A stretch of 64,000 bases of DNA from Mesorhizobium sp. M4B.F.Ca.ET.058.02.1.1 (GTDB lineage Bacteria; Pseudomonadota; Alphaproteobacteria; Rhizobiales; Rhizobiaceae). Every line of letters begins with the position of its first letter. The first letter of the stretch is position 1. The DNA is taken from contig NZ_CP034450.1 in assembly GCF_003952505.1 (NCBI RefSeq), forward strand, positions 434,001 through 498,000, given 5' to 3'. This document shows positions 18,331-26,360 of the stretch, in pieces. The notes under the pieces were generated by a model that was not told the origin of the DNA, did no database searches, and was given only the letters and a program-made list of their open reading frames with translations. A program made the position numbers and the translations under genes.

Positions 18331-18561
18331 GATTCTTGCTGCTTGAAGGGTCGGAGAGCGGAAGCGATAGGCGGTAGGCGGCGAAGCTCAGCCGGATCGC
18401 GCCCTTGAGCGTCTCCGCCGGCAGGACCAATGGCGTGGAGCGGGCGCGGTGGCCGATCGGCAGGCCTGGGCCGATGGAGGCGATCAGCCGCAGCATCATC
18501 AGGGCTTCCCACAATTGTCGTGCTTTCGTTTTTCAATGACTGCAGTCTGCCGCCTGCAGAA

Positions 18562-18601
18562 CCGGCCGGCCCGTGAACGGGTGGGTCAGCGGGCCGGCCG
18601 G
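18562..18601. terminator. Strong GC-rich hairpin between the Spy-like gene and the efflux operon
   Basis: Twelve-base perfect arms (CCGGCCGGCCCG and CGGGCCGGCCGG) flank a 16-base loop, just past the stop of the Spy-like gene. A second smaller inverted repeat (CTGCAG...CTGCAG) lies beside it. There is no T tract, but it is placed to end transcription before the efflux operon. The 280-bp stretch from 18331 to 18610 shows no gene and probably holds the efflux promoter. Confidence 0.5.
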
Positions 18602-18610
18602 TGCAGCCGG

Positions 18611-19312
18611 TCAGAGTTGTTCGCCATTCCGGGGTAGGGGTGGCGGAAGCTGTCCGCCGCCAGGCAGACCTCCGGGGCCGGCTGCATCGTCCGGCGGATT
18701 GCCCCAGGGACCGGGGGGAGGGCCGTGGGGTCGTTCCGCCGAAGCGAGGATCTCGAGCTGCTCGGGCGTCAGCTTGGTGCGGAGCGCTGAGATCGCGTCC
18801 TTGAGCCTGGCTGCCGCGATGGCGTGCTGCGTCACGTCGTCGGCCAGCTTCTCCTGGAAGGCGAAGGGATCGCGGGCCTCAGGCTTGCCGGCGGGACCGT
18901 TGCCTGCCGCATCGGGGCCGCGCCCGCCGGTGCCGCCCGGACCATGGTCGGGCCGCGGTGGCGCCAGCACCGCCTGCAGGGCGCTGGTATAGTCGCGCCA
19001 AGCGTCGAGCTGCTCGGATCGCACACCGATCTTGGTCTCAAGCGCGGAAAGCCGGGCCGCGAGCATGAATTCCGGCGGCGGTCCCATCCGGCGTTCACCA
19101 AAGCGCTGCGGACCGTGGCCTTCCGGACCGAAGCCGTCCGGTCCGTGCCGCATCGGCCCATGTGGGCCGGGCCAGGGCATTGGCCCCCGGTCCGCGCCGT
19201 CCGGCTGCGCCAGCATCGGCGGCTGGTCACCGGGCGCATCCGGCTGCGCCGCCAGCACGGGATGAATGGCCGCGACCGAGAACAGGCCGAGCGCAAAAAG
19301 TCTGCTTCGCAT
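18611..19312 (-). CDS. Spy/CpxP-like periplasmic LTxxQ-motif protein
   Basis: The 233-residue protein has a signal peptide (MRSRLFALGLFSVAA, cleavage near VLA-AQ), a long Pro/Gly/Met/His-rich region and a helical part ending with KLTPEQLEIL, the LTxxQ motif of Spy and CpxP. Those proteins are envelope-stress chaperones or sensor-kinase inhibitors. The Pro/Gly/His-rich segment could bind metal, but that is inference. The frame runs on upstream to 19561, yet the ATG at 19312 follows AGGAAAGG and starts the signal peptide. It is divergent from a two-component system, as cpxP is from cpxRA. Confidence 0.75.
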   Translation of the reverse strand: MRSRLFALGLFSVAAIHPVLAAQPDAPGDQPPMLAQPDGADRGPMPWPGPHGPMRHGPDGFGPEGHGPQRFGERRMGPPPEFMLAARLSALETKIGVRSEQLDAWRDYTSALQAVLAPPRPDHGPGGTGGRGPDAAGNGPAGKPEARDPFAFQEKLADDVTQHAIAAARLKDAISALRTKLTPEQLEILASAERPHGPPPGPWGNPPDDAAGPGGLPGGGQLPPPLPRNGEQL

Positions 19313-19419
19313 GACGTAATCCTTTCCTGCATGCTTCGGATCGCTGGAGGATAGGAAGCGTCTTTTGCCGCTTTGCTTCGGCGCGTTGCTGAAGGTTTCC
19401 GCAAAAGGGAGATTTGTTT

Positions 19420-19454
19420 CCCAATGTTTCCGGGCGCCGGGTGGAAACATTGGG
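19420..19454. promoter_or_regulatory. Perfect inverted repeat, likely response-regulator operator
   Basis: Twelve-base arms CCCAATGTTTCC and GGAAACATTGGG with an 11-base spacer lie in the divergent promoter region, 108 bp from the Spy-like start and 88 bp from the regulator start. GTTTCC also occurs at 19395, 19416 and 19426, the last two 10 bp apart (one helical turn), which is how OmpR-type regulators often bind. Autoregulation and control of the Spy-like gene are inferred. Confidence 0.5.
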
Positions 19455-19541
19455 TTGCAATTTTCCATGCCGCTTGCCCGCCGCGCTCCTATAATCGCCG
19501 GCAAACAAGCAAACAGGGCAGGAAATGCAGGCGGGCAGGTA

Positions 19542-20264
19542 ATGCAGGCACAACCCCACATCCTCGTCGTCGACGACGACCGCGAAATCAGGACGCTGCT
19601 CGGGCGCTATCTCGATGGGCAGGGCTTTCGCGTCTCGGTGGCGGCTGACCGGCGCGAATCCGAGCAGAAGCTCGGCTCGGGCCAGTTCGACCTGATCGTG
19701 CTCGACGTCATGCTGCCCGACGGCTCGGGCCTCGACATCTGCAGGGCGCTGCGCGATCGCAAGCCGCATATTCCGGTCATCCTACTGACGGCGCTGAAGG
19801 AGGATGTGGACCGCATCATCGGGCTGGAGCTCGGCGCCGACGACTATCTCGGCAAACCGTTCAACCCGCGCGAGCTTGCCGCCCGCATCCGTGCCGTGCT
19901 CAGGCGCTCAGCACCGGAAGAGGCTCCGCCGCGTGTGCGCGTCTACCAGTTCGCCGGCTACAGGCTGGAGCCGGACACGCGCAAGGTGATGGATGCCGAG
20001 GGCGCGCTGATCGACCTCACCGGCGCTGAGTTCGACCTGCTGCAGGTCTTCCTCGACCGCCCCGGACGGCTGTTGTCGCGCGATCAGTTACTCGATCTGA
20101 CGCAAGGCCGCGAGCGTGACCCGCTCGACCGATCCGTCGACGTGCTGATGAGCCGACTGCGGCGCAAGTTCGGTGACGCGGGCGAGGGTCCGCTGTTCAA
20201 GACGGTGCGCAATGGCGGCTACCAGCTCACCGCGCGCGTCGAGACGGCCGAGGCCGAAGCATGA
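19542..20264 (+). CDS. OmpR-family response regulator
   Basis: The 240-residue protein has a receiver domain with the acidic pair at 11-13, phospho-acceptor Asp55 (LIVLDVMLPDG), Thr83 and Lys105 (LGKPFNPREL), then a winged-helix DNA-binding domain (about 135-230) with the usual LTGAEFDLLQVFL and DRSVDVLMSRLRRK helices. The frame is open upstream, but the ATG at 19542 follows GGCAGGTA and gives a normal start. It overlaps the sensor kinase gene by 4 bases. With the Spy-like neighbour it looks like an envelope-stress system of the CpxR/RstA kind. Confidence 0.92.
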   Translation: MQAQPHILVVDDDREIRTLLGRYLDGQGFRVSVAADRRESEQKLGSGQFDLIVLDVMLPDGSGLDICRALRDRKPHIPVILLTALKEDVDRIIGLELGADDYLGKPFNPRELAARIRAVLRRSAPEEAPPRVRVYQFAGYRLEPDTRKVMDAEGALIDLTGAEFDLLQVFLDRPGRLLSRDQLLDLTQGRERDPLDRSVDVLMSRLRRKFGDAGEGPLFKTVRNGGYQLTARVETAEAEA

Positions 20265-21559
20265 CCTCGCTGCGCCGGCGCCTGATCATCCTGCTGGTCG
20301 CGTCGATCGTCGGCGTCGTGGGCCTTGCCACGTTCGTCGCGATCAAGGTGCTCGGCGGGCCGTCCCCCGAGCTCATCATGCGGCCGGTCGCCCGCCAGGT
20401 GCAGCTCATGGTGCAACTGGTTCCGGGCCATGTGGCCGGTCCGAGTGACGCGCCGATCAACATCAGCGACCGTCCCGCCGACGGTTTCGAGGACCTCAAG
20501 CACACGCGAGTGCTCAACGACATCCTGCATGACGACGGTCTCGACCTTTCGGCGACCGTCAGCCGCAACCCCGGCAGTCCCGGCATGGTCGCCTCGGTCG
20601 CGCTGCCCGGCAATCGCTGGATGATCGTCGACGTGCCGGACTTCAATCCACCGCGCGATGTCTGGTTCGTGCTGGCCGGCTGGATCACGCTGATCGCGCT
20701 CGGCGCCACGGCGGTCTCGGTCTATTTCACCGCCGTGCTGGTGCGGCCGCTGGAGATGCTGGAGACGGCGGTCAGCAAGATCGGATCGGACGGCGTGCTG
20801 GCGGCGGTGCCGGAGAAGGGGTCGGCGGAAGTCCGGGCGACGGCGCATGCGCTCAATCAGCTCTCCGCCAGGCTGAAGACGGCGATGGAGAGCCGCATGC
20901 GGCTGGTCGCCGCCGCCGGCCATGACCTGAGGACGCCGATGACGCGGATGCGGCTCAGGGCTGAATTCCTCGACGACGACCGCGAAAAATGGCTGCACGA
21001 CCTCGATGAGCTCGACCGCATCGCCGACAGCGCGATCCGGCTGGTGCGCGAGGAGGTCAACCAGGATGCCGTCGAGCCGGTCGACCTGGCGAGGCTGCTG
21101 CGCGACATCCAGGCCGAGATGATCTCGCTCGGACATCCGGTCTCTGTCGGCCAGCTCGACAAAGTCTCGGTCAAGGCCGGCGCGCTTGGCCTCAGGCGGG
21201 CTCTGCGCAACCTGATCGTCAACGCCGCTACACATGGCAGGGGCTGCAGCGTTGCCCTGACGAGCGCCGGCGGCCAGGCCGTGCTGACCATCGACGATGA
21301 TGGGCCGGGCATTCCGCCGGAACTGCTCAACAAGGCGTTCGAGCCGTTCTTCCGGGTCAATCCGGGGCGGCTGCAATCGATACCGGGGGCGGGGCTGGGG
21401 CTGGCCATCGCCAAGGAGATCATCGAGCGCTACGGCGGGACGATCGCTCTAGAGAACAGGGCGGGCGGGGGCTGTCGCAGAGGGTGGCTTTTCGAGCCGT
21501 TTCCTAGTGCAAAGAACACCAGTCAACTCGAAGCCTTGCGCGTGCGCATGCTCACTTAA
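20261..21559 (+). CDS. Sensor histidine kinase with a frameshifted C-terminal tail
   Basis: The protein has two membrane helices (about 7-30 and 137-160) around a periplasmic sensing loop of about 105 residues, a HAMP linker, the phospho-site His221 (AAGHDLRTPMTRM), an N box (LRNLIVNAATHG) and a G1 box (DDDGPGIP). It partners the overlapping regulator. After ENRAGGG the tail is abnormal. Adding one G to the G5 run at 21467-21471 gives the normal family end (LSQRVAFRAVS and stop at 21505-21507), about 415 residues. The 432-residue length is therefore probably an artefact or mutation. Confidence 0.88.
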   Translation: MTSLRRRLIILLVASIVGVVGLATFVAIKVLGGPSPELIMRPVARQVQLMVQLVPGHVAGPSDAPINISDRPADGFEDLKHTRVLNDILHDDGLDLSATVSRNPGSPGMVASVALPGNRWMIVDVPDFNPPRDVWFVLAGWITLIALGATAVSVYFTAVLVRPLEMLETAVSKIGSDGVLAAVPEKGSAEVRATAHALNQLSARLKTAMESRMRLVAAAGHDLRTPMTRMRLRAEFLDDDREKWLHDLDELDRIADSAIRLVREEVNQDAVEPVDLARLLRDIQAEMISLGHPVSVGQLDKVSVKAGALGLRRALRNLIVNAATHGRGCSVALTSAGGQAVLTIDDDGPGIPPELLNKAFEPFFRVNPGRLQSIPGAGLGLAIAKEIIERYGGTIALENRAGGGCRRGWLFEPFPSAKNTSQLEALRVRMLT

Positions 21560-21725
21560 CCTGTTCAATCTCAGGAGCCGGCGCTAGGCCTTTCGGCGTT
21601 GCCTGCTAGGTTGGCGATTGCGTATTCGCCGGGAACAATGCAGCCTAGGCTTGGGGTTCGAGAAGCTACTTCCCGGGCGGGACCATGCAGGACGGATTCG
21701 CGGCACGGCAACTGGTGCAGAAGTC

Positions 21726-23930
21726 ATGACACGCGCTCAGTTGGCCGGTGTCATCCTGGGCTTGTCGCTGGTAGCGGCGCTTACCATTGTCCGGGCGAGC
21801 GACCCGCAGCCGTTGAGACTCGCCCGCGAAGCGACGTTCGACCAATATCAGCGGCTGGCACCTCGCAGCTTCGAGGCGATGCCCGTCCGCGTGGTCGACA
21901 TAGACGAGGCTTCATTGCGGCAGTTCGGGCAGTGGCCGTGGCCCAGGGATCGCATGGCGGCTCTGGTCGACAAACTGACGGAGCTTGGCGCGGCAGTCAT
22001 CGCGTTCGACATCCTTTTCGCCGAACCCGATCGTCTGTCGCCTCGCAGTGTTGTCCGCGACGTGCCAGGCATCGATCCTGCCCTGCTCGATCGCCTGCCC
22101 GACAACGACGAGATCTTCGCCCGGTCGATCGCCGGCAAGCCGGTTGTCCTGGGTTACGGCATCTCCAACGAAGGGAACTATCATCCGCAGGTGAAGGCTG
22201 GCATTGCCTTTACGGGCGAGAGCCCGGTCGATGCTCCTCCCCATATCAGGGCAGCCACACCGCTGCGGCCGCAGCTTGAGGCCAATGCCGCCGGCATCGG
22301 ACATATCAGCCTCAATCCAGGCAAATCGACCGCTGTCGTGAGGACAGCTCCACTCTTTCTGACTGATGGCGAGCAGCTTTATCCGGGTCTTGCTCTCGAA
22401 GCCATGAGGGTAGCGCAGGGCGCCTCCACCTATCTGATTGCCGGCGCGCCGGAAGGGCAGGGCATAATGACCTCCGTCAAGATCGGCGACTTCGTTATCC
22501 CGGTGACCTCGGCAGGCGAACTCTGGCTCTATGTCAGTCCCGACAGGGCGGAACGGTATGTTTCGGCGAAGGACGTGCTTGCACCCAATGGCGTCTCGCC
22601 CCAAACAAGGGCCGCGATCGAGGGCAACATCGTGTTTGTCGGCACCTCCTCCGCCGGGCTGCAGGATATTCGTGTCACGGCGCTCGGTGAGAACGTGCCG
22701 GGCGTCTCGCTCCACGCGCAGATGGTTGAACAGGTACTGTCCGGCCACTATCTGTCGCGGCCCGACTGGGCAAACGGGCTGGAAATCGCGTCGATCGCGA
22801 TGCTGGGCAGCCTTCTGGTGCTTCTCACGATTTTCGTAAGCCCCGCGATTGCTCTCGCCTGCGGCCTGGCGATCACCGGTATGGCGCTCGTCGCATCATG
22901 GCTTGCCTTTTCGCTTGCGGGACTGCTGTTCGACCCGTTTGCGCCAATCGTCATGGGCTCGATCACGCATTTCGCGACCACCTCTTTCCGCTTCCTGGTG
23001 ACTGACCGGGAGCGGCGCGCGATCCGGCGGGCCTTCGGTCAATATCTGTCGCCATCGCTGCTCTACCGTATCGAGCACACCCGCGACGCGCTTCGTCTTG
23101 GCGGCGACGACCGCGAGCTGACCGTGATGTTTGTCGATGTACGCAACTTCACCGAGATCAGCGAAAGACTGCCGCCCACCGCCGTCGTGCGGTTTCTGAA
23201 CACGCTTCTCGACGCGCTCAGCCGTCATGTCACCGCCAACGAAGGCACACTCGACAAGTTCATCGGCGATTCGATCATGGCCTTTTGGAATGCCCCGATC
23301 GATGTCGCCGATCATCCCGCCAAAGCCGTTCGCGCGGCATTGGCCATGCGCGAGACGATTGCTCGCCTCAACGAAAGCGACGCATTCGGATTCGGCGCCG
23401 AGCAGACGGTTCGCATCGGCATCGGAATCCATACCGGCGTCGCCTGCGTCGGAAACATGGGTGCTGAGTCGCGATTCAACTATTCGGCGGTGGGCGACGC
23501 AGTGAACACCGCAGCGCGTATCGAGACGGTGTGCAAGACGGTGAGCTTCGACATCCTCGCGTCCGACGACACCGTAAGATCGCTGCCAGGCTGGGCTTTC
23601 CTCGACGCGGGATCGCTGGAGCTCAAGGGAAAAAGGGCGAGGACGAGAATCAATGCCGTCGTCGGCGATGAAAGTGTTGCCTCGTCGCCGGATTTTGCGG
23701 AATTGCGGCTTCTGCACGGCAAGCTCGTCGAAGCGTTGCGTTCGCGCTCGCCTGGCAGCCGAAAGATCATCGCGGCGGCCAAAGCCAAGGCCGCGGGCCT
23801 GCCGGCGGGCTTGCAGGACTTCTATGGCAGGATATCGCGCAGAGCGGATGATTTTCTTGCCAAACGGGCGGGTGCGGCGGCGGAAGCGAATGCCGGCTAT
23901 GCGGAGCAACAATTCGGCTCCAACTCCTGA
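21726..23930 (+). CDS. CHASE2-domain class III adenylate/guanylate cyclase
   Basis: The 734-residue protein has an N-terminal helix, a periplasmic CHASE2 sensor (about 35-330), three membrane helices (about 345-430) and a cyclase domain. Metal-binding Asp are at about 471 (MFVDVRNFTEIS) and 515 (KFIGDSIMAFW); the YSAVGDAVNTAARIE segment holds the transition-state residues. Lys in DKFIGD favours ATP, so cAMP is the likely product. The frame is open back to 21618, but the ATG at 21726 starts the membrane helix directly. CHASE2 cyclases often sit beside FecR-domain genes in rhizobia, as here. Confidence 0.9.
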   Translation: MTRAQLAGVILGLSLVAALTIVRASDPQPLRLAREATFDQYQRLAPRSFEAMPVRVVDIDEASLRQFGQWPWPRDRMAALVDKLTELGAAVIAFDILFAEPDRLSPRSVVRDVPGIDPALLDRLPDNDEIFARSIAGKPVVLGYGISNEGNYHPQVKAGIAFTGESPVDAPPHIRAATPLRPQLEANAAGIGHISLNPGKSTAVVRTAPLFLTDGEQLYPGLALEAMRVAQGASTYLIAGAPEGQGIMTSVKIGDFVIPVTSAGELWLYVSPDRAERYVSAKDVLAPNGVSPQTRAAIEGNIVFVGTSSAGLQDIRVTALGENVPGVSLHAQMVEQVLSGHYLSRPDWANGLEIASIAMLGSLLVLLTIFVSPAIALACGLAITGMALVASWLAFSLAGLLFDPFAPIVMGSITHFATTSFRFLVTDRERRAIRRAFGQYLSPSLLYRIEHTRDALRLGGDDRELTVMFVDVRNFTEISERLPPTAVVRFLNTLLDALSRHVTANEGTLDKFIGDSIMAFWNAPIDVADHPAKAVRAALAMRETIARLNESDAFGFGAEQTVRIGIGIHTGVACVGNMGAESRFNYSAVGDAVNTAARIETVCKTVSFDILASDDTVRSLPGWAFLDAGSLELKGKRARTRINAVVGDESVASSPDFAELRLLHGKLVEALRSRSPGSRKIIAAAKAKAAGLPAGLQDFYGRISRRADDFLAKRAGAAAEANAGYAEQQFGSNS

Positions 23931-24091
23931 CCTGCATTTGGACAGGGCAGTTGACCGCCGCGCTCGCTGCTCTTCAAGGGCAATGAGTTCGGCCACACCG
24001 ATCTAGAAGCACTTAGCCCCGACCGGCCAGCGAAGCCGAATAGCGGAAGCGCCAGGAAAAAGAGCAGCTATCCGTTGCTCTTGCCGCCGCC

Positions 24092-24964
24092 CTATCCCTT
24101 CTTGCCAGGACCGTAGGATTTTCCGGGATTGCTGGGGTCGTGCTTGCCGGGGTCATTTCCATGACCGTTGTTGCCATCATCCGTTGGCGGGGCCGGCGGG
24201 TCCGGCGGATCCGGCGGATTGGGTGTGCCCGGACTGGGTGGACTGGGCGCCCGTTGCTGCTGCGGCCGCGGCGTATGCTCCTGCTGAATGGCGGCCGTAA
24301 GCCCGCAATTTCCGCCCGTACCGAAGCCTCCCGAAAGCTGCTGAGTGCCGGTCAGAAACGGCAACGCCCGCTGGGTGCCGAGTGCGGTGAGCACAGATCG
24401 ATTGACCTTGGTAACGTCGCTCATAGCGCCTGATGGCGACGCGACCACACAATCGCAACGCTGCTTCAGTTCCCGGCATCCGCCACCGCTGCAGAACCGA
24501 GCCGACCCCTTCAGGAGCACGACGGCGGTTTTGCCGTTGGGCGCGATGTGAACATCGAATGCTGTTCCCCGCACGCCTATCGTGCCTGCAGGCGTGACGA
24601 TCTGGTAGGCGGACGAGGACGAACTTCCGCTTATCCAGCGAAACGTTCCCTTGGCAGCGCGGATGGTAAGGTTCTTCACCGAATTATCATCGTTGAAGAC
24701 GTACTTGTCGATGACGACGGAGGAACCCCACCCTACCGCCAGCTTGGTGCCATCCATGAACACGAATTGGCCAAGCCCGGTATTGGATGTCCTGATACGT
24801 TCGTCCCGGTGAACGGGTGCGCTGACCACCAGCGGTCCGGTTGCGCCGGTGACGGCAGTCTTGATCACGACTGCCTTGCCGACTGTTTCGGCGGCGGCTA
24901 TCGGTGTCGCATTGTTGAGCGTCGCGGCAAGCGCGACAACAGCAACCCACCTCAAGGACGGCAT
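24092..24964 (-). CDS. Secreted FecR-domain protein with proline/glycine-rich tail
   Basis: The 290-residue protein has a signal peptide (cleavage near AAA-ET), a FecR domain at about 50-160 (RIRTSNTGLGQFVFMDGTKL, then YQIVTPAGTIGVRGTAFDV) and a cysteine cluster (CSGGGCRELKQRCDC). A low-complexity tail rich in Pro, Gly, Asn and Lys follows. It lacks the anti-sigma N-terminus of classical FecR, so it is not a sigma-factor regulator of that type. AGGAGG precedes the ATG at 5 bases. It converges on the CHASE2 cyclase; such pairs are recurrent, suggesting an envelope signal to the cyclase, but this is unproven. Confidence 0.82.
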   Translation of the reverse strand: MPSLRWVAVVALAATLNNATPIAAAETVGKAVVIKTAVTGATGPLVVSAPVHRDERIRTSNTGLGQFVFMDGTKLAVGWGSSVVIDKYVFNDDNSVKNLTIRAAKGTFRWISGSSSSSAYQIVTPAGTIGVRGTAFDVHIAPNGKTAVVLLKGSARFCSGGGCRELKQRCDCVVASPSGAMSDVTKVNRSVLTALGTQRALPFLTGTQQLSGGFGTGGNCGLTAAIQQEHTPRPQQQRAPSPPSPGTPNPPDPPDPPAPPTDDGNNGHGNDPGKHDPSNPGKSYGPGKKG

Positions 24965-25270
24965 TGCATCCTCCTGTAAGATCGATCTTTATTAGCAATT
25001 TCTTTATTAGCACATGTACCAAAGGTTGTCTTTACGGGAGGGCATACGTCAATTTGAGTAGACATGGCTCGTTTCCGCAGGCGAAGTTCGATCGGCAATT
25101 CGCAATTCGGCGGCGACCCGATGAACGGCCATCTGGACGAAATTCGCATCACGGTCGGTCATAACCGTTACGAGCTCGGACACGAGCTTCACGCCGCCGA
25201 CTGCGGCTTTTCCCAAGGTCAAAAAATGCCGCGCGGTGCAAGGCAGGCATACTGGGCCGGCCTCAATGCG
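24965..25270. other. Intergenic stretch without a supported gene
   Basis: Apart from the direct repeat near the FecR-domain start, nothing is convincing. Frames on both strands exist (for example + 25064-25468) but lack ribosome binding sites and overlap the better small gene at 25271-25441. Confidence 0.4.
24986..25012. repeat. 12-bp direct repeat upstream of the FecR-domain gene
   Basis: TCTTTATTAGCA occurs twice, at 24986-24997 and 25001-25012, with a 15-bp period. It lies 22-48 bp upstream of the FecR-domain start, in the promoter/leader region, and is AT-rich against the GC-rich background. It could be an activator or repressor site. Confidence 0.5.
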
Positions 25271-25441
25271 TCAGCGGTTGAACTTGCCTTCGTAGCCGTA
25301 GGAAATGTCACTCGGCAGACTGAGCGCTGCTTGCCGGAATTCGAGATTGAATATCTGATCCGTATACCGGCCATCGTTCAACAGCCCGTCCCATGCGAAG
25401 AACGCGGCAACCGCGACAAGGATGAGCATAAACGTTCGCAT
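25271..25441 (-). CDS. Small single-span membrane or exported protein (56 residues)
   Basis: The protein starts MRTFMLILVAVAAFFAWDG, a clear membrane anchor or uncleaved signal, followed by a hydrophilic tail ending YGYEGKFNR. The ATG is preceded by GAGAGGGGG at good spacing. The longer frame upstream to 25600 is rejected because its extra N-terminus is polar and overlaps the next small gene. It lies 14 bp downstream of another small membrane-protein gene, so the two probably form one transcript. No family is recognised. Confidence 0.5.
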   Translation of the reverse strand: MRTFMLILVAVAAFFAWDGLLNDGRYTDQIFNLEFRQAALSLPSDISYGYEGKFNR

Positions 25442-25455
25442 CGGAACCCCCTCTC

Positions 25456-25611
25456 TCAAGAGGGCTGAAGCTCTCCCATGGAATGCTTGCGCATCCTCAA
25501 CACCAGCAAGCGCGTGGCCGCGAACGGTGTCATGACGAGAAACGTCATCGCGACGCTGATGAGGAATGACAACTGACAGAATGCGCTGGGAACGTAACAA
25601 ACAGCTTCCAT
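25456..25611 (-). CDS. Small membrane protein (51 residues)
   Basis: A 51-codon frame starts MEAVCYVPSAFCQLSF and has a long hydrophobic stretch (about residues 11-38) followed by a basic segment RMRKHSMGELQPS, giving a one-helix membrane protein with a cytoplasmic tail by the positive-inside rule. AAGGGG lies about 10 bases before the ATG and a candidate promoter lies 83 bases upstream. No family is recognised. The tight arrangement with the next small gene argues against chance. Confidence 0.45.
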   Translation of the reverse strand: MEAVCYVPSAFCQLSFLISVAMTFLVMTPFAATRLLVLRMRKHSMGELQPS

Positions 25612-25693
25612 AGACCTAACCCCTTCAAACCACGGTTACTCTGGTGGCCTCCCTCCGCCCGCTCTCCAAGCATGATCCTGCTTCGGCAGAAAT

Positions 25694-25722
25694 ACAATAG
25701 GTTGCTAATATAAGATTGTCAT
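25694..25722 (-). promoter_or_regulatory. Candidate sigma-70-type promoter for the small-protein pair
   Basis: On the minus strand ATGACA (-35) and TATTGT (-10) are separated by 17 bases, in the most AT-rich part of this region and upstream of the 25456-25611 gene. It matches the consensus only moderately. Confidence 0.3.
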
Positions 25723-25769
25723 CGCTTTGCTCTCCGCTGGCCAGCAGCACGAGCCTCGGCCTCAGCTTC

Positions 25770-26060
25770 TCAGTATTTGATTTTTCTTGATTCTATAGGT
25801 CCCAGCCCGGCAGATACGCGTCGCGCGACGTCTCTAACTAGATGATGGATCGCGCTCGGCTCGTTCTTGGCATATGCCGTGAAGAATTCCATCGACTGTG
25901 CAACCTGATAAATTTCCCGGAAGTTCCGCGACATCAACCCATCGTTGTCTTCAAACGGGTTCAACATCACGCACTCCATCCGCTCTACGGCGTCAGGAAA
26001 TCTCGCGAGGTAGGCTTTGAGGAACTCCTCGATCTGTTCGTCGCTGAAATGCTTACCCAT
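25770..26060 (-). CDS. Hypothetical small cytosolic protein (96 residues)
   Basis: The protein is soluble and mixed-charge, with a helical N-terminus (MGKHFSDEQIEEFLKAYLAR) and no signal or membrane span. The ATG at 26060 follows GGAGGAGACC, a strong ribosome binding site, and is preferred to upstream codons in the 26084 frame. The start overlaps the end of a decayed lipoprotein frame, so the gene was probably once coupled to it. The family is not recognised. Confidence 0.6.
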   Translation of the reverse strand: MGKHFSDEQIEEFLKAYLARFPDAVERMECVMLNPFEDNDGLMSRNFREIYQVAQSMEFFTAYAKNEPSAIHHLVRDVARRVSAGLGPIESRKIKY

Positions 26061-26240
26061 GGTCTCCTCCGCGCAGCAGTACATAGATAGCTAGTCCGGC
26101 AATCAGCAGGAGGATTGTAGTCTGCTGAGAGTTGTAAGGGTCGGCGAAGACGCCGAGCTCTGTGAAACCTCATATCGGGGTTCGCTGTTAGAGCAGCCGG
26201 CGAGAGCCGCAGCAGCCAGGCAAAGAACGGCAGTTCACAT
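26053..26240 (-). pseudogene. Decayed small lipoprotein/membrane-protein gene
   Basis: Reading leftward from an ATG at 26240 (behind AGAGGGGGAA), codon 2 is TGA, followed in frame by TAVLCLAAAALAGCSNSEPRYE, a textbook lipoprotein signal with lipobox LAGC. Near 26190 the sense frame shifts by one base to GFTELGVFADPYNSQQ and a membrane helix TTILLLIAGLAIYVLLRGG, ending in TAA at 26053-26055, which overlaps the start of the next gene. A C-to-T change (CGA to TGA) plus a lost base would explain both lesions. The family is not known and the call is tentative. Confidence 0.35.
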
Positions 26241-26360
26241 TTCCCCCTCTATTTCGCATGAGGAGCGGGAGCGTGACAGGTATCGCCCGCGCCGACAAAG
26301 CCGGGAGGGATATTGGCCATAAATTGGACAGCGAAGGGAGATTGCCAGCAAAGTGCTTGC

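Noticed and set aside
18311-18514. A 67-codon minus-strand ORF overlapping the start of the efflux adaptor
   Set aside because: No ribosome binding site, no hydrophobic or conserved region, and it overlaps the adaptor in another frame. A leader peptide is conceivable but unsupported.
25064-25468. A 134-codon plus-strand frame across the small-gene patch
   Set aside because: It lacks a ribosome binding site and overlaps the better-supported 56-codon minus-strand gene.
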